Origin: Cryptomeria japonica
Taxonomy: Eukaryota > Streptophyta > Pinopsida > Cupressales > Cupressaceae
Direction of reading: 5' to 3'
Assembly (NCBI RefSeq): GCF_030272615.1
Contig: NC_081415.1
Coordinates: 630,579,240-630,643,239, forward strand
DNA: 64,000 nucleotides
Below are positions 1 through 11,582 of this stretch, piece after piece (position 1 is the first letter of the stretch; each line of letters opens with the position of its first letter). Both the position numbers and the translations under genes were made by a program. The notes under the pieces were generated by a model, which did no database searches, was not told where the DNA came from, and was given only the letters and a program-made list of their open reading frames with translations.

Positions 1-693
1 GTACCTGAAATGGCGCCCTGCAGTCGGGTAATTCAGAATGATGCCAATTGTGTAATTACGCGATCATAGTCTGCCTTCCCTTCCCGGAGTCTCCTTCCTG
101 TGTGTATCCTCTGCAGTTTTGGCGCTCACTATTTCTATCCTTCCCAATCACCGATTAAGAGGTCACGTCGTATTATAAGAGACGTGACATGCTTGGCAGA
201 AGTCGCGACTTTTGTAAATAAATAATCACCTGGGTTGTGACTATTAGCCGATAGGCACACCCAGTGCGAGCTTATAAGGCTTATATTGTATTAAATAATT
301 ATTACTTATTATTTATTCTATTAATCATTAACACATGCGATTACCTTAATCACTGTATTTATATGTAATTTTAATAACTAGTAAACAATTTACACGTCGT
401 TATTATTATTACTGAGAGAAGACAGTTATTATAATTAATAATAAATAATCAATTACACATTAATAATCAATTGATATTTTTGGATAGAGATATACATTGA
501 ATAAATATTAGATCACAGTTATATAGACATATCTGATATATTCATCATGGGGACATGACAATTCTCCATAGAGGTATAGCAAGGCCTGATGTTGGCCTTC
601 AAGAGGCCCAGCAGGGTCCCAGCAGGACATCATTGGCAGTCTCAATATCAGGCAGGAGTAAATGACTGCTTCCACATAAAAGTTTGAAAGCAA
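1..693. other. AT-rich intergenic flank, no gene seen
   Basis: No convincing coding sequence on either strand. The first 180 bases are of mixed composition; the rest is strongly AT-rich with runs of ATTAAT and TTATTATT. A short perfect hairpin lies at 162-188 (arms GTCACGTC and GACGTGAC), which puts two ACGT cores back to back. The stretch could be the end of another decayed retroelement, but no boundary could be identified. Confidence 0.5.
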
Positions 694-698
694 TTTAT

Positions 699-1925
699 TG
701 TAATGTCCCCACTCTAGCAGATTGACCAAGCATATGTGCGTTAGCCTAGCTCTACATGGTCCCGAGGGCTAACGAAGGGTTTAAAGGGATCCTGGAGTGT
801 TTTGGCCTAGTCATTTCCAGTTTGGGCCAAAACGAAGTTGATTTACTTAGTTTCAGGCATACTTACTATTTTTAGTAAGTCAGCAGGACACAACGGAGGC
901 TAGTTTTGGTGATTGGATTTGATACTCCTTGGCGAGAGCTTTCCGACGAGCTATCACTCACGCTATTCGGAGTTCGATTGCTAATATATTTTAATGCCTG
1001 AAGTTTTATTAAAGTAACATTTAATTTAATTGTAAAATATTAAAGTGTTACTTTAATATTTATTTTATGGAGATATGTGTAAATCAAAGGGGCAACCAAG
1101 GGAGACATAAGTGAATATTTTAATATGTTTTATATTGAACATGTTTTATCCCACATTGTTTGAGTGAGTTGGGTCGCCCCTTGGAGAAAGAATAAAAGGG
1201 AGCTTTTGTGGCTTCATTGGGGGGGTTGAATATGAGAAGAATTTGGTGTGTGAGTTGCAGATCCGTTCTTGGCATTAGAGGACGTCTATCCTCTCTTGTG
1301 ACATTCTAGACGTCATTCCCTTGGGGTTTGGCCTTTGGAATCCTTTGCGATCAGCTTCATTTACAGGCAGATTGGGTGCATTTTTCAGCCACAGGCAGCA
1401 GCATTATTTGGTTGCATTTTCAGCTACAAGCAGCAGCATTATTTGGTTGCATTTCCAGCTACAGGCCGCGACACTATTCACGCGGGTACTATTCACGCGA
1501 CACTATTCACGCGGGTACTATTCACGTGACACTATTCACGCGAGTACTATTCACATGGCACTATTCATCTGGCACTATTCATGCAGCACTATTCATGTTA
1601 CTGTAGCAGCAGAATTAGAAACTTTTGTTGGAACATTATGTCAAAATGCTGGAGTAATTAGTGAGTTGAAAATAACCTGCTTTGTATTTGAGTTTGTTAA
1701 TTCTGGAAATAATATTATAACAGCAGTAGTTCAATTTCCAGCTTGCCTATTATTGTAAATTCTTTTTAGTTCATGTTATGTGGTTTCATACCTGTGCAAA
1801 GACTTAAAACAAAAAAAAAACATTGAAACATTAAACGGAGGAATAAGGAATTGGCTGCAAACTGTTTGACTAAATTCCTATCAGCAGTGGGGTTAGTTTT
1901 TGGGCATTCTAGGGTGTCCATTACA
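699..1925 (+). repeat. 5' LTR of the chromovirus (1,227 bp)
   Basis: Starts TGTAATGTCCCC and ends GTCCATTACA, directly before the primer binding site. It is 50 bp longer than the 3' LTR because it has one extra 35-bp unit (around 1396-1465) and one more 14-15-bp unit. An AATAAAAGG stretch near 1190 could be a TATA-like box. Short reading frames inside the LTR are translations of the minisatellite and not genes. Confidence 0.96.
1396..1600 (+). repeat. Two minisatellites inside the 5' LTR
   Basis: Two copies of a 35-bp unit beginning CAGCAGCATTATTTGG (1396 and 1431) are followed by nine copies of a 14-15-bp unit built on ACTATTCACGCG (1471-1600). The 3' LTR has one 35-bp copy and eight 14-15-bp copies (7631-7745). 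Because the two LTRs were identical at insertion, this copy-number change happened during or after the insertion. Confidence 0.9.
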
Positions 1926-1926
1926 G

Positions 1927-1938
1927 TGGTATCAGAGC
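1927..1938 (+). other. Primer binding site, initiator tRNA-Met type
   Basis: TGGTATCAGAGC begins one base after the LTR end. This is the well known plant retrotransposon PBS complementary to the 3' end of initiator methionine tRNA. Confidence 0.93.
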
Positions 1939-2169
1939 AGAAGATTCTACCATCTTGTGGGAAACTTTCACCAAAACATATTGCAGAAATAAAACAGGTC
2001 CAGAATGTATGATTGAGCATGTGACAGGGGCATTATAATTTTCGCAATACTAGGGCCAGACAAAATAGAAATCCGGATAGTCAGAGTGAGCAGTCTAGTT
2101 CATCCGTGCAGGTGGACATAGAATCCAGTCATATAGACAGAGGAAATATTCTTCGGTCAGGACAGCAGT

Positions 2170-5100
2170 ATGGGTGACCGAGATGAGAGGAATATCGTTC
2201 CAGATCAGGGGGAGGTAATGTTCAGACAGTTACTGGGTACGTTAGAGCAAGGGCAGCGTATGCAGCAGGAGCAGAATAGGCGAATGGACATGATGTTGCA
2301 GCTTATGGCTAGACAGATGGGCGTTAATATTAATCCAGGTGATGCCAACAATGGAAACAATAACAATGGGGGAAACGATAACAATAGGGGCAATGATAAT
2401 AATGGAGGCCGAGGCAACAACAATGGCCCTGAGAATAACATTAATGGTAATAATGGACATGGCAACAATGGGATTGAGGCGGATAACTTTAGACACATTG
2501 CACACCCAGCTCGAACAACGAGCTCGAGACCTCTTCTACCCACCTTTCCACCTAGGGATCCGGTTCAACCAGTGAACGAACCGCAGATTAATGAGTTACA
2601 GGGTCAGTTCAGGAGGCACTGGGAGGCCAGTGGACCCGAGTTTCAGGCGGATATTTCCCTCAGAGATTATATGGACTTGAGGATGAGACATATGCCTAGA
2701 GCAGGAGGGAGGAATCAGACTTTTGAGCTAAGAAAGAAAGTTGGAAAACTTTCCTTGCCTTATTATGATGCTTCAGGGAAGATGACTGCACGAGCTTGGG
2801 TGCAGAAGGTAGATACATACTTACAGCTTAATCCTATGCCTGAGGAGGAGGCTATCAAGTATGCGGCTATGCATTTGGACGGCGTTGCGCATGAATGGTG
2901 GCATCATGGCATGGTGACTCTGGGGCATAATCAGATTACATCCTATGAGGAATTCACAGAAAGATTGATTGAGAGATTTGACACTAGGGATCCCGAGTTA
3001 CATTTCAAGGAGCTAGCACAGTTAAAACAGACAGGTTCGGTGGATGCTTACATCGCCGAGTTTCAGCGGTTGTCTGTACTTGTTACTGATATCTCTCCTA
3101 GGAGATTGGTGGTGTTATTTTGTGATGGGCTTGCTGATCCATTACGTGGTTGGGTGAAGGGACATGATCCACTCACCTTAGCAGAAGCAACTAAAAAGGC
3201 ACGAGATTTAGCCCCTTCGGTATACAAAGGAGAATACCATTCAACAGATTCTTCCTACCGCAAGGACAAAGACAAAAAACCATTTCAGAAAGAGTATAAC
3301 AAACCCAAAGAAGGATCAAAAGGACTAGACAGTGAAACCTTGAATGAACTTCGAAAGAAGAAACTGTGCTTCCAGTGTAGAGAGCCTTGGGACTTATCTC
3401 ATAAATGCCCTCTCAAGGCTAAGGCAAATCAAATGGAGTATTTTTCAGCAGAGGAGTCAGAGTCAGAGGGGGAGGATCAACACTCCGATTCAGATGAGAG
3501 TAGTACTACAGAGAGGAGCAGAACTGCTGAGGATGACAGATCATTGGCACGGTTAACCGGGGCTCAGAAGGCAATCACCTTTAAGGTGAGAGGTACTATC
3601 CAGGGACAGAAGGTGATTTCCCTTATTGACACTGGGGCTACGCATAACTTTATTGATACACAGTTGGTAGCCAGGAGAGGCTTACAGACAGAGGAGCATG
3701 ATGGTTTTAGAGTCATGGTGGCTAATGGCCAAAAGCTATTATGTACTCAGAAGGTTTCGAATCTTCACATTAGATTTGGAGATGGTTATGAGTTGGAGGA
3801 TGATTTCTATGTTGTGGACATGGGAGATTACGACGTCATCCTCGGTATGACATGGATGGCATCGCTGGTTGAGTTCACTTTCAATCTAGCGAAGTTGGAG
3901 ATGAGATTTCAGCATGAGGGTAGGACTGTTGTGCTCAGGGGACTTTCAGATGGGAGTTGCAGGGTAGTGTCTTTGAGGAGAATGGAGAGACTTTTTCGAC
4001 ATAATGACATAGAGTGGGCAACAGGGTGCTTAGTTATGCCAGCTTCACCGGAGCCTCGAGTGAAGAGTCATCCACCAGATATACAGGAGATACTTGACAG
4101 GCATGCCAAGGTATTTGGTGATATTCCTCATGGGGTTCCTCCCGATAGGGGTGCAGAGCATGTTATTGAGCTCGAGGAGGGAGCCAAACCAGTGATGATC
4201 ACTCCCTATCGTCATCCTAAGAAACATAAGGATGAGATAGAGAAGGCAATTAAGGAGTTGTTGGAAATGGGGCACATCAGGCCAAGCAAAAGCCCATTTG
4301 CTTCAGCAGTTGTCTTGGTTAAGAAGAAGGATGGAACAATGCGCATGTGCATTGACTACAGGGCCTTGAACAAAAAAACCATTAAGAACAGGTACCCCAT
4401 TCCGCGGATAGATGAGCTGATAGATGAGCTACATGGGGCATGTGTATTCACAAAGATAGATTTGAGATCAAGGTATCATCAGATCAGTATGAGAGCAGAG
4501 GACATTGAGAAAACAGCTTTTCGGTGTCACTATGGTCATTTTGAGTTTCTGGTTATGCCATTTGGGCTAACCAATGCTCTTGCTACTTTTCAGAGTTGCA
4601 TGAACCAGGTGTTTAGGGGGCAATTGAGGAGATACGTTTTGATTTTTTTTGATGATATTTTGATCTTTAGCAAGACATGGGGGGAGCATTTACAACATCT
4701 TGAGGAGGTGCTATCTATTTTGGAGAGAGAGTCCCTGTATGCCAAGGAGTCTAAGTGTGAGTTCGGGATGACAGAGCTTTTGTACCTTGGTCATATTATT
4801 AGTGCAAAGGGAGTTCGGGTGGATCCTGAAAAGATTAGAGCTATTGTTGATTGGCCCACACCTACGAACCTTACTCAGCTTAAGGGGTTCTTTGGCTTAT
4901 GTGGTTTTTATAGGAGATTTGTTAAGAGGTTTTCTCAGACAGCTGCTCCCTTGACAGATCTTACTAAGAAGGGGGCCTTCATGTGGACAGAGGCAGCACA
5001 GAGGTGTTTTGAGCATTTCAAGCAGGTGATGTCTTCGTGTCTAGTTCTAGCTCTACCAGACTTCACGAAGCCCTTTGAGCTTCATTGTGATGCATCGAGT

Positions 5101-6843
5101 GATGGGATTGGAGCAGTATTGATGCAGGAGAAGCACCCCATTGCTTTTGAGAGTAGGAAGCTCCGAGGTGTGGAGAGGAGCTATTCTATTTATGATCGTG
5201 AGATGTTGGCCATCATGCATGCCTTGGCCAAATTCCGATCCTACTTGGTTGGAGGGAAGTTTGTGATCAAGACGGATCACAATAGCATAAAGTATTTCAT
5301 GAGCCAGCGAGACTTGAATGACAGGCAGCAGAAGTGGGTCACTAAATTGCAGGCTTATGACTTTGACATTGAGTTTGTCAAAGGGAAGAGGAATGTAGTA
5401 GCTGATGCCTTATCCAGAAGACCTCACATTTGTGCTCTTGCAGAGATTACAGGAGATTGGAGGGATAAGATTATAGCAGAGTATGTCGGGGATACTTGGG
5501 CATCTGGTTTGATTTCAGGTACTACGCAGGATGATCGCTATGAGGTGATAGATGGATTGATCAGATTTCAGGACAGAGTTTACTTGATTCCGTCATCACA
5601 GTTGAGAGAAGCGATACTTAGGGCATTTCATGATGCACCTACAGCTGGGCATCCGGGGGTCTTCAAGACCTATAGGCAGATCCGAGAGCGATTCTCATGG
5701 AGAGGGCTCAAGGATGATGTTCAGAGGTATGTCAGGGAGTGTGCAGTTTGCCAGCAGAATAAGGGAGAGCACACGTTCCCTGCAGGTTTACTACAGCCCT
5801 TGCCCATCCCAGATAGGAAATGGGAAAGTATTTCAATGGACTTTGTCACTGGGTTGCCACGAGTGCAAGGGAGGGATTGCATCTATGTGGTGGTAGACTG
5901 CTTAACGAAGTTCGCTCACTTCTTTGCTATTCTGTCCACTTACACAGCAGCACAGGTGGCAGATCTTTTCTTCAGAGAGATATTCAGGTTACATGGGCTA
6001 CCTAGATTCATTGTCAGTGATCGGGATAGTAAATTTATGAGTATTTTCTGGCAAGAGTTGTTTACGTTGTGCGGCACAGATCTTACACCCAGCACTAGTT
6101 ATCATCGGCAAACAGATGGGCAGACGGAGATTGTGAATAAATGGGTGGAGGGATATTTGAGGAACTATGTGACTACACAGCAGAGGGCTTGGGTTAGATG
6201 GTTGCATATGGGAGAATACTGTTACAACACTACATATCATATGTCCATCAGGATGACACCCTTCATGGCACTTTATGGTTATGAAGCACCAAGCTTCATG
6301 GATCTGGTTTTGGGGGACAGCAGGGTGCCCAAAGCGAAAGACTTATTGTAGGATAGTCAGGATATCCTGAGAGTGCTCAAGGAGAACATACAGCAAGTTC
6401 AGAATCAACAAAAGTTGTATGCTGATCAGCACAAGGTAGAGCGCAGTTTCGAGGTAGGGGATATGGTATACTTGAGGCTACAGCCATATAGGCAGTCATC
6501 TCTCAAGAGGAGCGGGGCAGAGAAGCTGAAGCCTAGATTTTATGGTCCCTACAGGGTGATTCGCAGAGTGGGCGAAGTCGCCTATGAGCTTGAGCTTCTA
6601 GAGGGCAGTCGAGTACACAATGTATTTCATGTGTCTAGGCTTAAGAAAGCTATTGGTCAGAGTGTAGTACCTTCTGCAGATTTACCCCCTTTGGATGAGG
6701 AGGGGAAGCTCGTATTAGTACCTGAGGCTATTCTGGACACCAGAGTGAGGAAACTCAGAAACAGGATAGTGAAGGAGTATTTTGTCAGATGGAGAGACCT
6801 GCCGGAAGAAGATGCTACATGGGAGAATGAGCAGGTGATATAG
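2170..6843 (+). pseudogene. gag-pol: Chromovirus gag-pol polyprotein with one internal TAG
   Basis: One reading frame of about 1,558 codons, broken only by TAG at 6349-6351. Residues count from the ATG at 2170. The Gag N terminus is Asn/Gly-rich (about 55-105), followed by a retrotransposon Gag core around 200-340. A zinc knuckle of the plant C-X2-C-X7-H-X-C form starts at Cys400. The protease has DTG (Asp487). The RT active site is FFDD (Asp828-829). RNase H begins at HCDAS (Asp974). The integrase zinc finger starts near His1154 and the DD35E triad is Asp1224, Asp1284, Glu1320. After the TAG come the integrase C terminus and a chromodomain ending TWENEQVI, which would read histone marks and direct integration. 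RT residues 768 (Arg in SRYHQ, normally Gly) and 804 (Leu in NALATF, normally Pro) are substituted, so this copy is probably inactive. Confidence 0.95.
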
Positions 6844-6879
6844 CAGGCTGGACTGAGATTGCTTAAGGACAAGCAATTT

Positions 6880-6893
6880 CAAGGGGGGCGGAC
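6880..6893 (+). other. Polypurine tract of the chromovirus
   Basis: The purine-rich run AAGGGGGGCGGAC immediately precedes the TG of the 3' LTR. It is the expected primer site for plus-strand DNA synthesis. Confidence 0.85.
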
Positions 6894-8070
6894 TGTAATG
6901 TCCCCACTCTAGCAGATTGACCAAGCATATGTGCGTTAGCCTAGCTCTACATGGTCCCGAGGGCTAACGAAGGGTTTAAAGGGATCTTGGAGTGTTTTGG
7001 CCTAGTCATTCCCAGTTTGGGCCAAAACGAAGTTGATTTACTTAGTTTCAAGCATACTTACTATTTTTAGTAAGTCAGCAGGACACAACGGAGGCTAGTT
7101 TTGGTGATTGGATTTGATACTCCTTGGCGAGAGCTTTCCGACGAGCTATCACTCACGCTATTCGGAGTCCGATTGCTAATATATTTTAATGCCTGAAGTT
7201 TTATTAAAGTAACATTTAATTTAATTGTAAAATATTAAAGTGTTACTTTAATATTTATTTTATGGAGATATGTGTAAATCAAAGGGGCAACCAAGGGAGA
7301 CATAAGTGAATATTTTAATATGTTTTATATTGAACATGTTTTATCCCACATTGTTTGAGTGAGTTGGGTTGCCCCTTGGAGAAAGAATAAAAGGGAGCTT
7401 TTGTGGCTTCATTGGGGGGGTTGAATATGAGAAGAATTTGGTGTGTGAGTTGCAGATCCGTTCTTGGCATTAGAGGACGTCTATCCTCTCTTGTGACATT
7501 CTAGACGTCATTCCCTTGGGGTTTGGCCTTTGGAATCCTTTGCGATCAGCTTCATTTACAGGCAGATTGGGTGCATTTTTCAGCCACAGGCAGCAGCATT
7601 ATTTGGTTGCATTTCCAGCTACAAGCCGCGACACTATTCACGCGACACTATTCACGTGGGTACTATTCATGCGGCACTATTCACGCGACACTATTCACGT
7701 GGGTACTATTCATGCGGCACTATTCACGCGGCACTATTCATGTTACTGTAGCAGCAGCATTAGAAACTTTTGTTGGAACATTATGTCAAAATGCTGGAGT
7801 AATTAGTGAGTTGAAAATAACCTGCTTTGTATTTGAGTTTGTTAATTCTGGAAATAATATTATAACAGCAGTAGTTCAATTTCCAGCTTGCCTATTATTG
7901 TAAATTCTTTTTAGTTCATGTTATGTGGTTTCATACCTGTGCAAAGACTTAAAACAAAAAAAAAACATTGAAACATTAAACGGAGGAATAAGGAATTGGC
8001 TGCAAACTGTTTGACTAAATTCCTATCAGCAGTGGGGTTAGTTTTTGGGCATTCTAGGGTGTCCATTACA
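6894..8070 (+). repeat. 3' LTR of the chromovirus (1,177 bp)
   Basis: Same ends as the 5' LTR (TGTAATG...CCATTACA), followed by the TSD TTTAT at 8071-8075. Differences from the 5' LTR include CCTGG/CTTGG, TCAGG/TCAAG, GTTCG/GTCCG, GTCGC/GTTGC and ACAGG/ACAAG. Most are C/T or G/A transitions in CG or CHG contexts. Confidence 0.96.
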
Positions 8071-8548
8071 TTTATTTAGGGAGGAATTAAGAATGCTGAC
8101 AAAATCCTATAGCCACATTTGACCTTTGCATAGATTGGAAATAGTCTGCCTCCAATATCCAAGCCAATTGTGATGATTTTTGTTCTATCCTCAGTATTAC
8201 ATAATTCTGATCTTTCCCAAGCAAGGTAGGATGCTTTTGTTTATTCTTAAATTCTTAATACTTTTCTTTTAAGTTGAAGCCTGTGACTGATTCCCTGAAA
8301 GGGATCCATACTTACTGTAGTCTAGAAAAAATTTAGAATCCTTACAAACTCCAACAATTTTGTACACATTTTATGCCTTAATTTTAAATAAATGCTTATT
8401 TCACATACCCTCTTTCGGATTCTTCAACTGGTGTCTCGTTCAGGGATACCACTTTGAGCAAAAATGTAAGTATTATTATGATTCAAAGTTCAAGCCATGT
8501 TTGATTAGACCAAGCCCCATGTGGAGAAATTCTGCTCAGCGCTCCTTT

Positions 8549-8672
8549 ATCAACCCAATGTATTACTATATACCTTTGTATGAACCTGATCTCCGTTACT
8601 CTCTTCTTGAATCAACCCAATGTATTACTATATACCTTTGTATGAACCTGATCTCCGTTACTCTCTTCTTGA
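8549..8672 (+). repeat. Perfect 62-bp tandem duplication
   Basis: Two identical 62-bp copies, 8549-8610 and 8611-8672, each starting ATCAACCCAATG and ending CTCTTCTTGA. No mismatch was found between them, so the duplication is recent. Confidence 0.95.
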
Positions 8673-9805
8673 AGAATTCAATCTTGCAAAGATAATTGTG
8701 CAAGTTGAGTGGCCCCAGTAATCTTTGTTAGACCATAATTGGATTTTGCATGGCATGCAAAAGGAGGTGGAACTAGAAATATAGTCAGCATCCCATGCAA
8801 TCCTTTAAAATAATGAGTTTCCATTGATAAAAACATTGTGTTGATCCAAAATTATTCAGATACGATTCAATTTCAGTTAGCCTACTCGATTAGCCATCAG
8901 AAGAGTGCAGAGAAAGAATAGAGGAAGGACAGGAAAGATTTGTTGATTAGTGATTGTATCAGTTGAGGAGAACCTTACTTCAGATGTTTTGAAACAAAAA
9001 AAAGTTGCCCATTGCCATGTTTCACGAGTTAGCATGGCTGTGAAGTCATTTTGCTTTTTGCAAATTGGGGAGTCCTTTCTTATAGGTTTTCCTAGTGGCC
9101 CTTAAGGAGGGAGTAAACTTGTGCATTTCAGTAATTCACAATGTTAGAGGCGTGATGGGCTTACTTGAGGCGAGAGGATGCATTGAGTCATGTAAGATGT
9201 TCGTGAGGTCTTCGTGAAGGGAATTCCACTTGTATTCCTTTATTGATATTCGGATTGTTTGATAGAGTTTTTACTTTTTTCTCTTATTAGATTTCTAGGG
9301 GGTATATTTTTCATGTTCATATCTTTTTCATGTGATGTTGCTGTCTATTTCTTTATCATTTCTTAGGATTGCAAGCTTGTAACATATCATAGCAAGTAGA
9401 CAAAAATTGGCTGCATGCAAGTCTAATAACAATTGTATGATTCATGCTCTTGGTTGCACGGTAGATTTGTAGATTGGTTACCATTAAGCATTCACGTGTT
9501 TATGGTGGCATAGTTTAGTAAGTAGGGAGAAGGATTCATGTTGACGAATTGTACTATGGGATATCTATGTTGATTATGTATAACATGTTGCAAAAAAAAT
9601 TATTTGATTATGGTTATAGATTAATCAGTTTTTAAATATGGAGAGTATTGAAACATGTTCTGTTTCATTCAAATGTGGCTGAAATGTCAATTTGCTTCAG
9701 TTTGGATTACCTGATAATATATTTTTATGGATTGTACTGATAGTCTTCAAATTCCACAATGCCATCCAAATCTTATTTTATTGCGCTTCAAACATGAAGT
9801 ATTTA

Positions 9806-10425
9806 GAGTATGTTTGTGAGCCATGACAGCCAGGTTCATAAGATTGGCAAGGCTATTTTAGGTGATGGATTTGAACAAGCACATAGCTCTAGACATAATC
9901 ATGGACCAACTCACGAGCAACTTTATAAATGACAAATTCTGGAAATATAACTTCAGTTGTCATCACTGGAAGGTGTTTCTGTGTTGCTGCTCAATTTGAT
10001 TGCAGTACAGATGAGATTTTGTTTGATTAATTGCACCTTGGGCTTGAGCAGAGACTTTTGTCTTGGCTCTCTGTTGTTTATGTTTATTATAATAGTTTGC
10101 ATTTCCCACATTATGTATTTATGGTATGTTCGTGAGCCATGACAGCCAGGTTTATAGATTGGCAAGGCTATTTATTATATGATTCGGAACATTCACATAG
10201 CGGTAGATATAGTCATGGACTAACTCGTGAGCAACTTTATAAATGATTTTTTTTTGGAAATACAGAACTCGAGTTGTCTTCACTGGCAGGTCGTTCTGTC
10301 TTGCTGCTGAATTTAATTGTAGTACATGCAAGATTTTGTTTGATTCACTGCACTGTGGGATTCAGCGGGGACTTTTGTCTTGGCTTTCTGTTATTTATGT
10401 TTATCATAATAGTCTGCTTTTTGCC
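9806..10425 (+). repeat. Diverged tandem duplication of about 315 bp
   Basis: Copy 1 runs from about 9806 to 10118 and copy 2 from about 10124 to 10425. Shared blocks in the same order include GTGAGCCATGACAGCCAGGT, GAGCAACTTTATAAATGA, AGATTTTGTTTGATT and GGGACTTTTGTCTTGGCT-like sequence. Copies differ by many substitutions and small indels, so the event is old. The function is unknown. Confidence 0.85.
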
Positions 10426-10515
10426 TGTATTTTTGCAGTTAGTTGTACTTGGCTAATTATAAATAAAATATGCAGATGTTTTTCAAATTATAATAAATTT
10501 AGCTATAACACCAAA

Positions 10516-10900
10516 TTTGTTCGGGGGAAATGTTAATAAGTATTTAATGAAATGAAATAGTTATAGCCCCTAAATATATGCAGGGGAATTATTGATAAAC
10601 TTCACAGATACAGAAATTATGCGCTTAAAATCTTGCTTCTTTTTTTTGGCTCAAGAGAATCTTGATAGATAAATGATAGAAATGGGTATTTTCGAAGCCA
10701 TTGCTGATGAAAGGTTTCTGTAGGTACTCAAGGGAGTACTTAGTGAAATAAAACTAGCTATCGTATTAAATATATATGTAGGGGAACTATTAACCAAATT
10801 TGTGCAGGGGAAACGATGATAAGTAGTTATTGAAATAAAACTAGCTATGTTAGCGCAAAATATATGCAGTGTAATTATTGATAAACTTTACAACTAACAG
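10516..10900 (+). repeat. Degenerate repeat cluster (GCAGGGGAAnTATTGATAAAC)
   Basis: Several partial copies of a block containing AATATATGCAGGGGAATTA and TTATTGATAAACTT occur near 10510-10605, 10740-10800 and 10797-10900, together with TTATTGAAATAAAACTAGCTA. It is an old degenerate tandem repeat of unknown origin. Confidence 0.6.
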
Positions 10901-11582
10901 AAATTATGCTCTTTAAATTGTTTTATTTTGGATTTCTAGATAAAGGTGGGTTTTTGAAGGGTCCACCCTGGTACATCCAGAAGATATAGGTCGAACAATA
11001 AATGCAACAAGAGAACTTAGATATCAAGTAGGCAAAGAAAATAAAACAATGCTAAAACAAAGCTGAAAGCTGACAAAAAACGTGGCACTAGACAAGATTA
11101 AGGGCACACAAAATGAAACCTATTGGGAGGAAGGCAAGGAATTAAGAACCAAAGCTGTCTCACTCATCTTTTGTGAAATTGAAGATCATCTGCCACAAAC
11201 TTATCTTCCAACTCATCAATCACAATGACATTATTCTTAATTTGGTTTTGAGTTAGATTATTAGGGCCAGCTTCCATTGTGCTTACCTTCATTTTCATTC
11301 TTGATTGATACATGTGAATACTTACAGCACAAAAAAATTAATTGTAGTCTTGCTCATATTAGTGAACTTTTAAAGATCATTCCACATGGTTTGCAGTTCA
11401 CTTTCAAGTTTTTTAATTCTACCTCCTTGTTTGATTCCATTTTGAGCTTACATATAGCCCTCATGATGTCCCAATGTTTTTTTATTGCAATGACAATCCA
11501 CATTAGGCAAGGGAATATACCCATTCAACTATCGGTGTAGGAAAACAATCTTCATTTTAAGTCTACTTTCTCCTTCACGCCT

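Larger units (their letters stand above)
699..8070 (+). mobile_element. Young chromovirus-type Ty3/gypsy LTR retrotransposon
   Basis: A complete element of 7,372 bp. It is flanked by a perfect 5-bp target site duplication, TTTAT, at 694-698 and 8071-8075. The order is 5' LTR (699-1925), PBS matching the initiator tRNA-Met pattern, gag-pol in one reading frame with a C-terminal chromodomain, purine-rich tract, 3' LTR (6894-8070). Both LTRs start TG and end CA. The LTRs differ at only about seven single bases plus a 50-bp copy-number difference, so the insertion is recent. Gag, protease, RT-RNase H, integrase and chromodomain order identifies a plant chromovirus. The exact lineage (Tekay, Galadriel, Reina, CRM) is not resolved here. 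Confidence 0.97.
8076..11582. other. Intergenic region with diverged local duplications
   Basis: No gene is recognised on either strand; the open frames here are short and unlike known proteins. The stretch holds three local duplications, listed separately (8549-8672, 9806-10425, 10516-10900). Otherwise it is AT-rich single-copy-looking DNA. Confidence 0.55.

Noticed and set aside
1321..1758. Open reading frames across the chromovirus LTR in three frames
   Set aside because: They translate the 14-15-bp minisatellite (repeating HYSR/TIHA residues) and recur in the 3' LTR. Repeats whose length is not a multiple of stop spacing stay open by chance.
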